Origin: Paludibacter jiangxiensis
GTDB lineage: Bacteria > Bacteroidota > Bacteroidia > Bacteroidales > Paludibacteraceae
Length of the DNA stretch: 64,000 nucleotides
Reading direction: 5' to 3'
Assembly: GCF_001618385.1 (NCBI RefSeq)
Contig: NZ_BDCR01000003.1
Span: 186,001 to 250,000, forward strand
In this document: one piece after another, positions 49,130 through 58,091 of the stretch
How the letters are laid out: every line of letters starts with the position of its first letter
Position numbering within the stretch: position 1 is the stretch's first letter
The notes under the pieces: generated by a model
Seen by the model: the letters and a program-made list of their open reading frames with translations, nothing else
The model's database searches: none
Told to the model about the DNA's origin: nothing
Program-made: the position numbers and the translations under genes

Positions 49130-51322
49130 ATGAAATCTATTCTCGTCACAATTGCACTCGGAGCCTCTCTGATGGTTTCTGCGCAACAAAAAACGCCCGT
49201 TTACCTCGATGTAACGAAACCCATCGAAGAACGGGTAGAAAACGCTCTCTCGCTGATGACTACCGAAGAAAAGGTAGCCTTATGCCATGCACAATCAAAG
49301 TTCAGTTCAAAAGGGGTTCCCCGTCTGGGTATTCCCGAAGTTTGGACCGATGACGGACCTCACGGCATCCGCGAAGAAGTTTTCTGGGATGAATGGGATG
49401 GAGCCCATTGGACTAATGACTCCTGTACCGCTTTCCCTGCTCTTACCTGTCTGGCGGCCACATTCAATCCTCACCTATCTTTGCTTTATGGCAAATCGAT
49501 CGGCGAAGAAGCGCGCTACCGGAATAAAACCGTGCTGCTTGGCCCCGGCGTGAATATCTATCGCACCCCGTTAAACGGAAGAAATTTCGAATACATGGGA
49601 GAAGATCCTTATCTGTCATCACGCATGGTAGTGCCTTATATTCAGGGTGTACAGTCCATTGGTGTCGCTGCCTGTGTAAAACACTTTGCGCTGAACAATC
49701 AGGAAGAATGGCGCGGACATATCAATGTGAATGTAAGCGATCGTGCGTTGTACGAAATTTATCTTCCGGCATTCAAAGCTGCCGTACAGGAAGGTAAGGC
49801 CTGGTCGATCATGGGTTCCTACAACCAATTCAGAGGCGAACATTGCTGCCATAACGACCTGCTTTTGAACAAGATTCTGAAACAAGACTGGAAATTTGAC
49901 GGTGTGGTAATCAGCGACTGGGGCGGAACTCACAATACCGATCAGGCCATCAAAAACGGACTCGACATTGAAATGGGAACTTATACCAATGGCTTAACTA
50001 CCAAAGGAAAATTCTCCTATTCATCTTATTATTTAGCCGATCCATTCCTGAAAGGAATTAACGAAGGTAAATACGACATGGCTTTACTCAACGACAAAGC
50101 CCGTCGGATTCTTCGGTTAGTATTCCACACCACCATGAGCGAAAACCGTCCTTTCGGTCGTTTCGTATCACCGGAACACAGTGAAGCCGGACGCAAAATT
50201 GCAGAAGAAGGTATTGTATTATTAAAAAACGACAAGCAATTTTTCCCGCTAACAGGCAAATACAATAAAATTGCCATTATTGGAGAAAATGCGACACGCA
50301 GCCTTGTGATCGGTGGCGGTTCTTCATCCCTGAAAGTATCCTACGAAGTATCTCCGCTGGCCGGTTTAACCGCTGCGTATGGCAAAGATCACGTTGTTTA
50401 CAGCATGGGATATGCTTCCGGTCCGTCAATGTATGGCCGGGAAATGAGATCGAAGCTCAATGCCGACTCGCTTGTGGCAGCAGCTGTGGAAGTTGCCAAA
50501 AATGCGGATATCGTACTTTTCGTTGGAGGACTCAACAAAAACCATTTTCAGGATTGTGAAGGAGGAGACCGCAAATCGTTAGATCTTCCTTTCGGTCAGG
50601 ACAAATTAATCGACGCGTTGGTAAAAGCCAACAAAAACACGGCTGTGGTACTATTGAGCGGAAACGCAGTGGCAATGCCCTGGGTTGACAAAGTTCCTGC
50701 TATTATGCAAGGATGGTATCTAGGCTCCGAAGCCGGTAATGCTTTGGCGAATGTCATCTCCGGAAAAGTAAATCCATCGGGTAAATTGCCATTCTCTTTC
50801 CCTAAAAAACTGGAAGACAATGCTGCTCATTCTTTCGGCAAACTCTCCTACCCCGGCGACAGCATCAACGAACTTTACAAAGAAGACATTCTGGTTGGTT
50901 ATCGTTGGTTTGACACGAAAAACATTGCACCGCTATTTCCCTTCGGTTATGGGTTGAGCTATACCACTTTCGCCTATTCAAAACCTACTGTCGATAAAGC
51001 TGATGTAACACAAGACGGGACAATACGAGTAAGCTTTACACTGACAAACAACGGTAAAGTTGACGGTGCCGAAACAGCTCAGCTTTATGTAAGCAAGACT
51101 AAATCAGCCGTAACCCGTGCCACGAAAGAATTGAAAGCATTTCAAAAAGTCTTCCTCAAAGCGGGAGAAAGTCAAACAGTGACGATGGAAATTCCGGTAA
51201 GCAGTTTTGCTTTTTATGATGAAGTTCAACACGGATGGAATGTCGAAAAAGGAGCATATCAATTATTGGTAGGCAGCTCGTCGCGCGACATAAAAGGAAA
51301 AATAGACGTGAAAATACAGTAA
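49130..51322 (+). CDS. GH3 beta-glucosidase/beta-xylosidase (2)
   Basis: A 730-residue exported GH3 enzyme with a signal peptide (KSILVTIALGASLMVSAQ). The catalytic domain has WTDDGPHGIREE (~76-87), LLGPGVNIYRTPLNGRNFEY (~138-157) and the nucleophile in GVVISDWGGTHN (D263). The sandwich domain has FVGGLNKNHFQDCEGGDRKS, and the fibronectin-III-like domain runs ~640-730. It is a distinct subgroup from the upstream GH3 and is not a recent duplicate. Beta-glucosidase is most likely; beta-xylosidase is possible. It is the last enzyme of the locus. Confidence 0.92.
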   Translation: MKSILVTIALGASLMVSAQQKTPVYLDVTKPIEERVENALSLMTTEEKVALCHAQSKFSSKGVPRLGIPEVWTDDGPHGIREEVFWDEWDGAHWTNDSCTAFPALTCLAATFNPHLSLLYGKSIGEEARYRNKTVLLGPGVNIYRTPLNGRNFEYMGEDPYLSSRMVVPYIQGVQSIGVAACVKHFALNNQEEWRGHINVNVSDRALYEIYLPAFKAAVQEGKAWSIMGSYNQFRGEHCCHNDLLLNKILKQDWKFDGVVISDWGGTHNTDQAIKNGLDIEMGTYTNGLTTKGKFSYSSYYLADPFLKGINEGKYDMALLNDKARRILRLVFHTTMSENRPFGRFVSPEHSEAGRKIAEEGIVLLKNDKQFFPLTGKYNKIAIIGENATRSLVIGGGSSSLKVSYEVSPLAGLTAAYGKDHVVYSMGYASGPSMYGREMRSKLNADSLVAAAVEVAKNADIVLFVGGLNKNHFQDCEGGDRKSLDLPFGQDKLIDALVKANKNTAVVLLSGNAVAMPWVDKVPAIMQGWYLGSEAGNALANVISGKVNPSGKLPFSFPKKLEDNAAHSFGKLSYPGDSINELYKEDILVGYRWFDTKNIAPLFPFGYGLSYTTFAYSKPTVDKADVTQDGTIRVSFTLTNNGKVDGAETAQLYVSKTKSAVTRATKELKAFQKVFLKAGESQTVTMEIPVSSFAFYDEVQHGWNVEKGAYQLLVGSSSRDIKGKIDVKIQ

Positions 51323-51410
51323 CATCTAAGCTGCATCTATAACGCTTTCAGAAGAGGCTGTATCAAAAGGGAAATTGGAATTATAATAACTTATGATTCG
51401 AAAGCTGATA

Positions 51411-51497
51411 TTTTTACCCCAAACCCCTGAAGGGGCTATAAATCTGCTGTTGTTATTGGCGTAGAAGTCCCCTTTAGGGGATTTAGGGGTAAAAAAA
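51411..51497. repeat. Inverted ACCCCTAAATCCCCT arms without an enclosed gene
   Basis: The right arm, read on the minus strand, is TTTTTTTACCCCTAAATCC then CCTAAAGGGGACTT (51497-51465). The left arm (51411-51436) is a degenerate TTTTTACCCCAAACCCCTG then AAGGGGC. Only ~30 bp lie between them. The motif is familiar as a dispersed Bacteroidetes intergenic repeat. Confidence 0.65.
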
Positions 51498-51567
51498 GAA
51501 ATAGCCTGTTAATTTATCAATAGAGAATTCAATTTTTGAGACGGCATTTTTAATTTTCAGTCACTTA

Positions 51568-51583
51568 TGTAATATTGATTACA
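51568..51583. promoter_or_regulatory. Crp/Fnr-like operator upstream of the cupin gene
   Basis: TGTAAT-ATTG-ATTACA is a perfect 6-4-6 palindrome, the layout of Crp/Fnr-family sites. Its centre lies about 43 bp upstream of the inferred transcription start, a typical activator position. Confidence 0.6.
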
Positions 51584-51605
51584 GTTTTATGGTCATTTCC
51601 GATAG

Positions 51606-51613
51606 TATCTTTG
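51606..51613 (+). promoter_or_regulatory. -7 promoter element of the cupin gene
   Basis: TATCTTTG (TAnnTTTG), 47 bp before the ATG. It lacks a good -33, as expected for an activator-dependent promoter. Confidence 0.6.
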
Positions 51614-51660
51614 TCATGTCAAATAACGACAAACTGTATCAATCATAAAACATTACAAAA

Positions 51661-51987
51661 ATGAGTACACCTTTTGAAACAGCAGTAGTCTTTCCTTTGG
51701 AAAACTCTGTGGAATATACCTCTGGCGGCGTTGTTAGCAAACAGATTATTAAAAGTGCGGCAGGCAATGTCACTCTCTTTTCGTTCGACAAAGGCCAGGG
51801 TCTCACCGAACATACCGCTCCTTTTGATGCAATTGTTCAGGTTCTCGACGGAGAAGTAGAAATCAGTATCGACGGCCATCCTCACCGGGTCAAAAAAGGA
51901 GAATGCATCATCATGCCAGCCAATCATCCTCATGCTTTGTCGGCTGTGGAAGCCTTCAAAATGCTGCTGACAATGATCAAAGGATAA
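51661..51987 (+). CDS. Small cupin-domain protein
   Basis: A 108-residue single cupin. The two cupin motifs are visible: TEHTAPFDAIVQVLDGEVEI (about 55-74, motif 1 reduced to H-x-A-x-F-D) and CIIMPANHPHALSAVE (about 81-96, P-x-NHPH). The metal site is partly altered, since only H57 and H91/H93 remain as likely ligands. Such small cupins in anaerobes are often induced by oxidative or nitrosative stress regulators. Here a Crp/Fnr-like palindrome sits at about -43 of the promoter. It is monocistronic with a strong terminator. Confidence 0.85.
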   Translation: MSTPFETAVVFPLENSVEYTSGGVVSKQIIKSAAGNVTLFSFDKGQGLTEHTAPFDAIVQVLDGEVEISIDGHPHRVKKGECIIMPANHPHALSAVEAFKMLLTMIKG

Positions 51988-52008
51988 TATTTTCGAAGCA
52001 AATAAAGT

Positions 52009-52043
52009 AAGCGCCGGGAGACAATTCTCTCCGGCGCTTTTTT
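52009..52043 (+). terminator. Rho-independent terminator of the cupin gene
   Basis: AAGCGCCGGGAGA and TCTCTCCGGCGCTT form a GC-rich stem with a CAAT loop and one mismatch, followed by TTTTTTG. Confidence 0.92.
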
Positions 52044-52145
52044 GTTGATTAAAGTGGAGAGACAACAATATAAAACTCTCTGATATTTATATTTTTCAGC
52101 ATATTTTTTCATTTCATCAAAACGTCTGTTTTTTTACATAACTAA

Positions 52146-52176
52146 TTTGAAAACCAAAATATTATTTTCATCTTTG
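52146..52176 (+). promoter_or_regulatory. Probable promoter of the TPR/transglutaminase gene
   Basis: TTTG (52146-52149), 19-bp spacer, CATCTTTG (52169-52176): one mismatch to the consensus, 66 bp before the ATG. Confidence 0.55.
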
Positions 52177-52242
52177 TATAAAATAGAATAATGCAAAATC
52201 TCTGCACAAAAATCTCAATATCAACGTTCAACACCAACCTCC

Positions 52243-55200
52243 ATGAAGCAAAAGATTTTTCTTTGTCTGGTTCTTTTCGGCTCTTTGCTGAGCCTAAATT
52301 CTTTCGCCGCTGTTTCCGGCAATTATCAAAAAGGATGGGAAGCCTTTGGAAATAACAATCGTAGCGAAGCCCGGCGCTTCTTCACGCTGGCATTAGAGAA
52401 TCCTTCTTCGAAAGCAGACGCGCTTCTAAGTCTTGCCCTGCTCGACTGGCAGGAGATGAAAAACGATAATGCATTCGATGACTTCCGGAAGTTTTACGAG
52501 ATTAGCTCTGATCCATACGCTTACTTTTATGGTTTCTCTTCGATGCCATTTCTGTATGAATCGAGCAATCTGCTTCAACCTTCGCGTGTCGATTTTCTGG
52601 AGAAGATTGTTGCTGACCCCAAAATGAACGGCACACTCAAGGCAATGATATACCATCAGCTCGGACAGCACTATTTTGCCTGCAACAAGACAAAAAAAGC
52701 GCAGGAATTGTTCGACAAAATAGGAACAATAGATCATTGGCAGGTGTTGGGAACATTCGACAATACCTCAGGCAGCGGCTTCAACAAAGACTGGGGAGCT
52801 GTTACCAAGCCCAAAACCGAAGATGTCCTCAAAAATCGTGTGGATGCCGATATCCATTGGTACACACCGTCGTACAACAAGCCTGACAGATGGTTTTACT
52901 TCGACTATTATTTTCAGTTGAACAACACGGTAATGTATGCCCAATCGTTCGTTACCAGTCCCGTAGCACAGGAAGTGTACCTGCGGACAGGTACTTCCGG
53001 CTCTCTGAAAATATGGGTAAATGACGTTCAGGTTGCGTCCGTACCGGAAGAACGAAACTGCGATCTGGATATTTATGCCTACAAAGTACAACTTAATCAG
53101 GGCGTGAACCGTATTCTGGTGCAAATCGGACAAAGTGAAATTGAAGCAGCCAACTTCATGCTTCGCATCACGGATGCTAATGCTCTTCCGATAGCAGGCT
53201 TAACCAATGTTGCCGAATATGCCGCCTATACGAAACCGGCATCGGGAAGCATTTCCGAGCCTTTGCCCTTCTTTGCGGAAGAGACATTGAAAGCAAAAAT
53301 CAAGGCAGAGCCGGACAATGCGTTGAATTATCTTACCCTTGCCGAAACTTATCTGCGCAACGATAAAGCTTACGAAGCTACAGCCATACTGAAACAACTC
53401 GAAGAAAAATATCCAAAATCGTCTCTGATTGCCTACCGCCTAGCAGAAGCATATACCCGTGCCAAAAATCAGACCGATTATGGCAAGGAGATGGAAAAGA
53501 TCAAACAAGATGATCCTAACTCATTTACTGCATTGAGCGAAGCCGTAAACGATGCTTTCAAATCGGAGAAATATAACGATGCTTTGGCTATTTGTCAGAA
53601 AGCAAAAGATCTGTACGGAAGCAATACTACCACCGAAGCCTGGGAACTGAATATTGCCTCGCAGCAAAAACGGACTCAAGACGTAATCGAGATGTCGAAA
53701 ACGCTTTATAAGAAATATCCCGATAATGCCGATTACATGAATCTTCGTTATGTCATTGAAAATAACGTGTCGCAAAATTCAAAAGCCGCTACTTCCATAG
53801 TAGAAGATTATTGCAACAACTATTTCAACGGCAAAGCAATGGAAACGCTTGCGAAAATCTATGCCGATCAGGGCAATCAGGAAAAGAGCCTTACTGTTTT
53901 ACGCCAGCGCATCGACCACATGCCCTATGCCATTGGTTATCTCGACAATCTTGCCGGGGTCTATTTCAAAATGCAACGTTACAAAGATGCGCTGGAAGTG
54001 ACAGATCGCATGCTTCAACTGGCTCCGTATCTGCCTGGTGTATTCAATTATCGTGGCTACATCTACAAAAACCTGAATCAGCCGGAACTGGCCAAAGAAA
54101 GCTTTCGCAAGTCGATCTATTATGGCCCGACATCTTACGACTCAAGAGCTCAGTTGCGCTTACTGGAAAACAAAAAAGAGGTTGGCGAACTGTTTCCGAA
54201 GAACGACCTGACAGAAATTATCGCCAAAGCACCTTCGTCAAAAGAATATCCTGAAGATAATTCAGCCATTCTGCTTAACGACCAGCAACTGGTGGTGTAT
54301 CCTGAAGGCGCCAAAGAATATCACTACGACATTGCTATTAAAATTCTGAATCAGGCGGGAATAGAAACGTGGAAAGAATATTCCATCGGTTATAATGGCA
54401 ACACGCAGAAGTTGTTGCTCGATAAAGCAGAGGTTATCAAAGCCGGAGGCAACAAAGTGAAAGCCGAGACAAATGAAGACAACGACCATATTGTATTTAC
54501 TAATCTGGAAGTGAACGACGTACTTCATTTGGATTATCGCGTACAGGATTTCTCTACCGGCGAAATTGCCAAGCATTTTTATGACCAGTTCCTGATGCAG
54601 TATAGCATTCCTTCATTACTGAATCGTTATAGCATTCTTGTTCCCAAAAACAAAGAGTTCAAATCGCTCGTAACGAACGGCGACATCAAACCGGCCATCA
54701 GCGACGTGGAAGACATGAAGCTGTACCAGTGGGAATCGCGCAACATGCCCGCCATCAAAAGCGAACCATACATGAGCGAACTGGTGGACGTGGCTCCTAC
54801 CCTCTCTATCAGCAGCATTCCCGACTGGAAATACATCAGCCACTGGTACAAAGACCTGACTACAAACAAGCTCAAATCTGATTTTGTACTAAAACAAACC
54901 ATCAGTCAGTTATTGAAAGGAAAAGAGAATGCAAGTGCGATGGAAAAAGCCCGCATTTTCTACAACTACATTCTGGAAAATATCTCCTACTCCAATGTGG
55001 CTTTTTTGCACAGCAACTACGTGCCGCAAAAAGCGTCGCGCACCATTACAACCCGTCTGGGCGATTGTAAAGATGTGGCAACGCTGTTTGTCTCTCTCTG
55101 CCGTGAAAGCGAAATCAAAGCCAATCTGGTACTGATCTCCACACGCGACAACGGATACAACCGACTGGTGCTTCCGACCATCGACTTTAATCACTGCATT

Positions 55201-56013
55201 GCCCGACTGGACATTGACAACAAAGTATACTATCTGGAACTCACAGACAACAAACTTCCGTTCAAAGCAGCTTTGACGGTCGATCTGAATTCGAACATAT
55301 TGCCGATCCCTTATGACACTGAAGCTTTCGGTGATAAATTAATGTCGATGGAAATGCAATTCCGTCCTAAAAACCGGATCAATCGCGACAACACAATCAC
55401 GCTGGTAAATAAAGACATGCAGGTACAGCGCCATTCGGTTCATTATGCCGCCGACGCTTCTTACCTCAGAGATACCTACCGTGATCTTGGCGCAGAGGAA
55501 CAACTGAAGAAAATCACTCAGTCGGTAGCTTCGGACTTTAGCGTGCCCATCAAGGTAACCAACCCGAAATTCAAAAACCTTGAAAACCTGAACGACAGCA
55601 TCGTGTATGACTGCAATATCGAGATCAAAAACAGCTTGCAAGATGTTGCCGGAATGAAAATCATGCAATTACCATGGACAGACAAAATCAGTTCTCTGGA
55701 AATGGTTGCCGAAGACACCCGCAAATATCCGATGGAACTCTGGCAATATCATATGGAAGATATTACTACAGAAACGCTTACCATCAAGTTGCCGCTGGAA
55801 AAAAAATTCGTCGAAATTCCTGCGAACGTAAACCTTGAATGCGCAAATGCCCGTTATAGCCTTACCTACGACACGAAGACCGTCGGAACTGTTATAGCAC
55901 ACCGCACTTTCATGAGAAAAACAGAAACGGTAACGATTGCTGAATATCCGAAATTCAAGGAATTCATGAACCTCGTAAGCGAAGCCGACAACAAACAATA
56001 TGCAATAAAATAA
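52243..56013 (+). CDS. Exported TPR, DUF3857 and transglutaminase-like protein
   Basis: A very large protein of 1256 residues. It has a signal peptide (KIFLCLVLFGSLLSLNSFAA) and TPR-like helical repeats (~25-170 and ~360-650, e.g. YKDALEVTDRMLQLAPYLPG). A beta-rich domain with WFYFDYYFQLNNTV lies between them, then DUF3857 (~670-860) and a transglutaminase-like core with C942 (RLGDCKDVATLF), H984 (DFNHCIARLD) and D1002 (YLELTD), a complete catalytic triad. Such proteins are common in Bacteroidetes. They may cleave or cross-link peptide bonds in the periplasm, but the substrate is unknown. It is followed at 26 bp by a GH97 gene, so the pair may be an operon. Confidence 0.88.
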   Translation: MKQKIFLCLVLFGSLLSLNSFAAVSGNYQKGWEAFGNNNRSEARRFFTLALENPSSKADALLSLALLDWQEMKNDNAFDDFRKFYEISSDPYAYFYGFSSMPFLYESSNLLQPSRVDFLEKIVADPKMNGTLKAMIYHQLGQHYFACNKTKKAQELFDKIGTIDHWQVLGTFDNTSGSGFNKDWGAVTKPKTEDVLKNRVDADIHWYTPSYNKPDRWFYFDYYFQLNNTVMYAQSFVTSPVAQEVYLRTGTSGSLKIWVNDVQVASVPEERNCDLDIYAYKVQLNQGVNRILVQIGQSEIEAANFMLRITDANALPIAGLTNVAEYAAYTKPASGSISEPLPFFAEETLKAKIKAEPDNALNYLTLAETYLRNDKAYEATAILKQLEEKYPKSSLIAYRLAEAYTRAKNQTDYGKEMEKIKQDDPNSFTALSEAVNDAFKSEKYNDALAICQKAKDLYGSNTTTEAWELNIASQQKRTQDVIEMSKTLYKKYPDNADYMNLRYVIENNVSQNSKAATSIVEDYCNNYFNGKAMETLAKIYADQGNQEKSLTVLRQRIDHMPYAIGYLDNLAGVYFKMQRYKDALEVTDRMLQLAPYLPGVFNYRGYIYKNLNQPELAKESFRKSIYYGPTSYDSRAQLRLLENKKEVGELFPKNDLTEIIAKAPSSKEYPEDNSAILLNDQQLVVYPEGAKEYHYDIAIKILNQAGIETWKEYSIGYNGNTQKLLLDKAEVIKAGGNKVKAETNEDNDHIVFTNLEVNDVLHLDYRVQDFSTGEIAKHFYDQFLMQYSIPSLLNRYSILVPKNKEFKSLVTNGDIKPAISDVEDMKLYQWESRNMPAIKSEPYMSELVDVAPTLSISSIPDWKYISHWYKDLTTNKLKSDFVLKQTISQLLKGKENASAMEKARIFYNYILENISYSNVAFLHSNYVPQKASRTITTRLGDCKDVATLFVSLCRESEIKANLVLISTRDNGYNRLVLPTIDFNHCIARLDIDNKVYYLELTDNKLPFKAALTVDLNSNILPIPYDTEAFGDKLMSMEMQFRPKNRINRDNTITLVNKDMQVQRHSVHYAADASYLRDTYRDLGAEEQLKKITQSVASDFSVPIKVTNPKFKNLENLNDSIVYDCNIEIKNSLQDVAGMKIMQLPWTDKISSLEMVAEDTRKYPMELWQYHMEDITTETLTIKLPLEKKFVEIPANVNLECANARYSLTYDTKTVGTVIAHRTFMRKTETVTIAEYPKFKEFMNLVSEADNKQYAIK

Positions 56014-56039
56014 CCTGCTAAGTACAAAACAAACTCTGA

Positions 56040-58016
56040 ATGAAACCTTTCTCTTTTTTATGTTCGCTTCTGCTCTGTGCTGCCTGTGTAACAACAATTT
56101 CGGCAAAAGAATTTGCAGTGCAATCACCGGACAAGTCCATCACACTGAAAGTCAGTGTTGACAAAACAATTTCCTGGACAGTCGACTGCAATAAGCAGAC
56201 GGTTATCATGCCATCTGTTATTTCACTCACATTGCAGGGCGAAGCTCCTTTGGGTGTCAACCCGTCCGTAAAGACGAGTAAAATAAACACCGTCAACAAC
56301 ATTATCTCAGCGCCTGTTTATAAAAAGAAAGAGATAACCGACAACTACAACGAACTGATTATCAATTTCAAAGACTACTATTCATTGCTTTTCAGAGCAT
56401 ATAACGATGGCGTGGCTTATCGTTGGGTGCTCAACCGGGCGGGAGAAGTAGTTGTTAGTAACGAAGATGCCCGTTTCAATTTTGACGCCAACTATGCAGC
56501 TTACATTCCATATGCTAATTCGGGAGCCAACAATGTGTATCAATGTTCGTTCGAAAACACATACAAACATTTCAATATCGGCCAAATGGAGGACAAACCC
56601 ACTTACACCCCCATTCTGATTGAGTTGAAAAACAAGATAAAATGTGCCATCACAGAAGCCGATCTTGAAGATTACCCGGGCATGTTTCTCCGCCTGAACA
56701 AATCGACCAAACAGGGATTTGTAAGCGATTTTGCACCTTTCCCTCTCGAAGAAAAACAGGGCGGATATAACAACATTCAATCTTTGGTGACCAAAGGCGG
56801 CGATTTTATTGCCAAAACGAAGGGCAATCGATCTTTCCCGTGGCGTGCGTTGATTATTTTCAAAGAAGACAAGGATTTACTGAACAACGACATGGTTTAT
56901 AAACTGGCAGCGCCGTCGCGTGTGCAGGATACAGAATGGATTAAACCCGGACAATTAGCGTGGGACTGGTGGAACAACTGGAATCTTGAAGGAGTCGATT
57001 TCAAAGCCGGCATCAATACCGAAACCTACAAGCACTATATCGATTTTGCATCCAAATACAACATTTCATACGTATTGCTCGACGAAGGATGGGCTGCCAA
57101 AGGCCAACTGATTAATACCATTCCCGAAATTGACCTGCCTGCTATAATCGATTATGCCAAGTCTAAAAATGTTGGCGTTATCCTTTGGTGCGGATGGGTT
57201 CCTTTGAACCAAAACATGGAACAGGTGTTCGAACACTATTCCAAAATGGGCGTCAAAGGCTTCAAGATCGACTTTATGGATCGTGATGATCAAAAGGTGG
57301 TAAACTTCTACTATAAAGTGGCGCAACTGGGAGCACAACACCACATGCTGATTGATTTTCACGGAGCTTATAAACCAACCGGATTGCAACGAACCTATCC
57401 GAATGTGATTAATTTTGAAGGTGTGTATGGTATGGAACAACTCAAATGGAACAATCCGGATATGCCCCAAAACGACGTGTTGATTTCATATATCCGCATG
57501 TTGTCCGGTCCGCTCGATTACACTCCGGGAGCAATGCGCAACGCATCAAAAGACAGTTTCCGTCCAATTGTCGGACAACCCATGAGTCAGGGCACCCGCT
57601 GCCATCAGCTCGGCTTGTACGTTGTGTTTGAAGCACCGCTCTGTATGCTGGCCGATAGCCCCAGCAACTACGAAAAAGAGTCGGAATGTACCAAATTCAT
57701 TTCGCAGATACCTACTACATTCGATCAAACCATCGCACTCGGAGGAGAAGTCGGGAATTACTCGGTCATCGCGCGTAAGAAAGGCAATAACTGGTATATA
57801 GGAGCCATCAACAATTGGGATAAACGCGACATCACCATCGATTTCTCATTCCTCGGCCCGGGCAAATGGAAAGCCGAAGTATTCAAAGACGGAATCAATG
57901 CTAACAATAACGGTAACGACTATAAACGGGAATTTTTGAATATCTCCGACCAGTCGCATCTGGCAGTGCATTTGGCCGAAGGCGGAGGCTGGGCAGCCAT
58001 CGTAAGGGCTGAATAA
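56040..58016 (+). CDS. GH97 alpha-galactosidase/alpha-glucosidase
   Basis: A 658-residue exported enzyme (signal FLCSLLLCAACVTTISAK). It has the GH97 layout: an N-terminal beta-super-sandwich (~25-270), then a TIM barrel with WDWWNNWNLEGVDFKAGINT (~305-324), VLLDEGWAAKG and FKIDFMDRDDQ (D411), and a C-terminal beta domain. The segment LIDFHGAYKPTGLQRTYPN has Gly where, as I recall it, the inverting SusB enzymes have a catalytic Glu. Together with D411 this favours the retaining alpha-galactosidase-like subgroup; that call is from memory. It starts 26 bp after the TPR/transglutaminase gene and ends at a strong terminator. Confidence 0.9.
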   Translation: MKPFSFLCSLLLCAACVTTISAKEFAVQSPDKSITLKVSVDKTISWTVDCNKQTVIMPSVISLTLQGEAPLGVNPSVKTSKINTVNNIISAPVYKKKEITDNYNELIINFKDYYSLLFRAYNDGVAYRWVLNRAGEVVVSNEDARFNFDANYAAYIPYANSGANNVYQCSFENTYKHFNIGQMEDKPTYTPILIELKNKIKCAITEADLEDYPGMFLRLNKSTKQGFVSDFAPFPLEEKQGGYNNIQSLVTKGGDFIAKTKGNRSFPWRALIIFKEDKDLLNNDMVYKLAAPSRVQDTEWIKPGQLAWDWWNNWNLEGVDFKAGINTETYKHYIDFASKYNISYVLLDEGWAAKGQLINTIPEIDLPAIIDYAKSKNVGVILWCGWVPLNQNMEQVFEHYSKMGVKGFKIDFMDRDDQKVVNFYYKVAQLGAQHHMLIDFHGAYKPTGLQRTYPNVINFEGVYGMEQLKWNNPDMPQNDVLISYIRMLSGPLDYTPGAMRNASKDSFRPIVGQPMSQGTRCHQLGLYVVFEAPLCMLADSPSNYEKESECTKFISQIPTTFDQTIALGGEVGNYSVIARKKGNNWYIGAINNWDKRDITIDFSFLGPGKWKAEVFKDGINANNNGNDYKREFLNISDQSHLAVHLAEGGGWAAIVRAE

Positions 58017-58035
58017 AAAGAAAGTATTGTATACA

Positions 58036-58077
58036 AAAAGCTCCGTGACAAATGTTTATCACGGAGCTTTTTGTTTT
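58036..58077. terminator. Bidirectional terminator
   Basis: AAAAAGCTCCGTGA and TCACGGAGCTTTTT form a long stem. It serves the GH97 gene (plus) and the convergent GIN-domain gene (minus), whose stop is 15 bp away. Confidence 0.92.
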
Positions 58078-58091
58078 ATAATAATAGTGGA

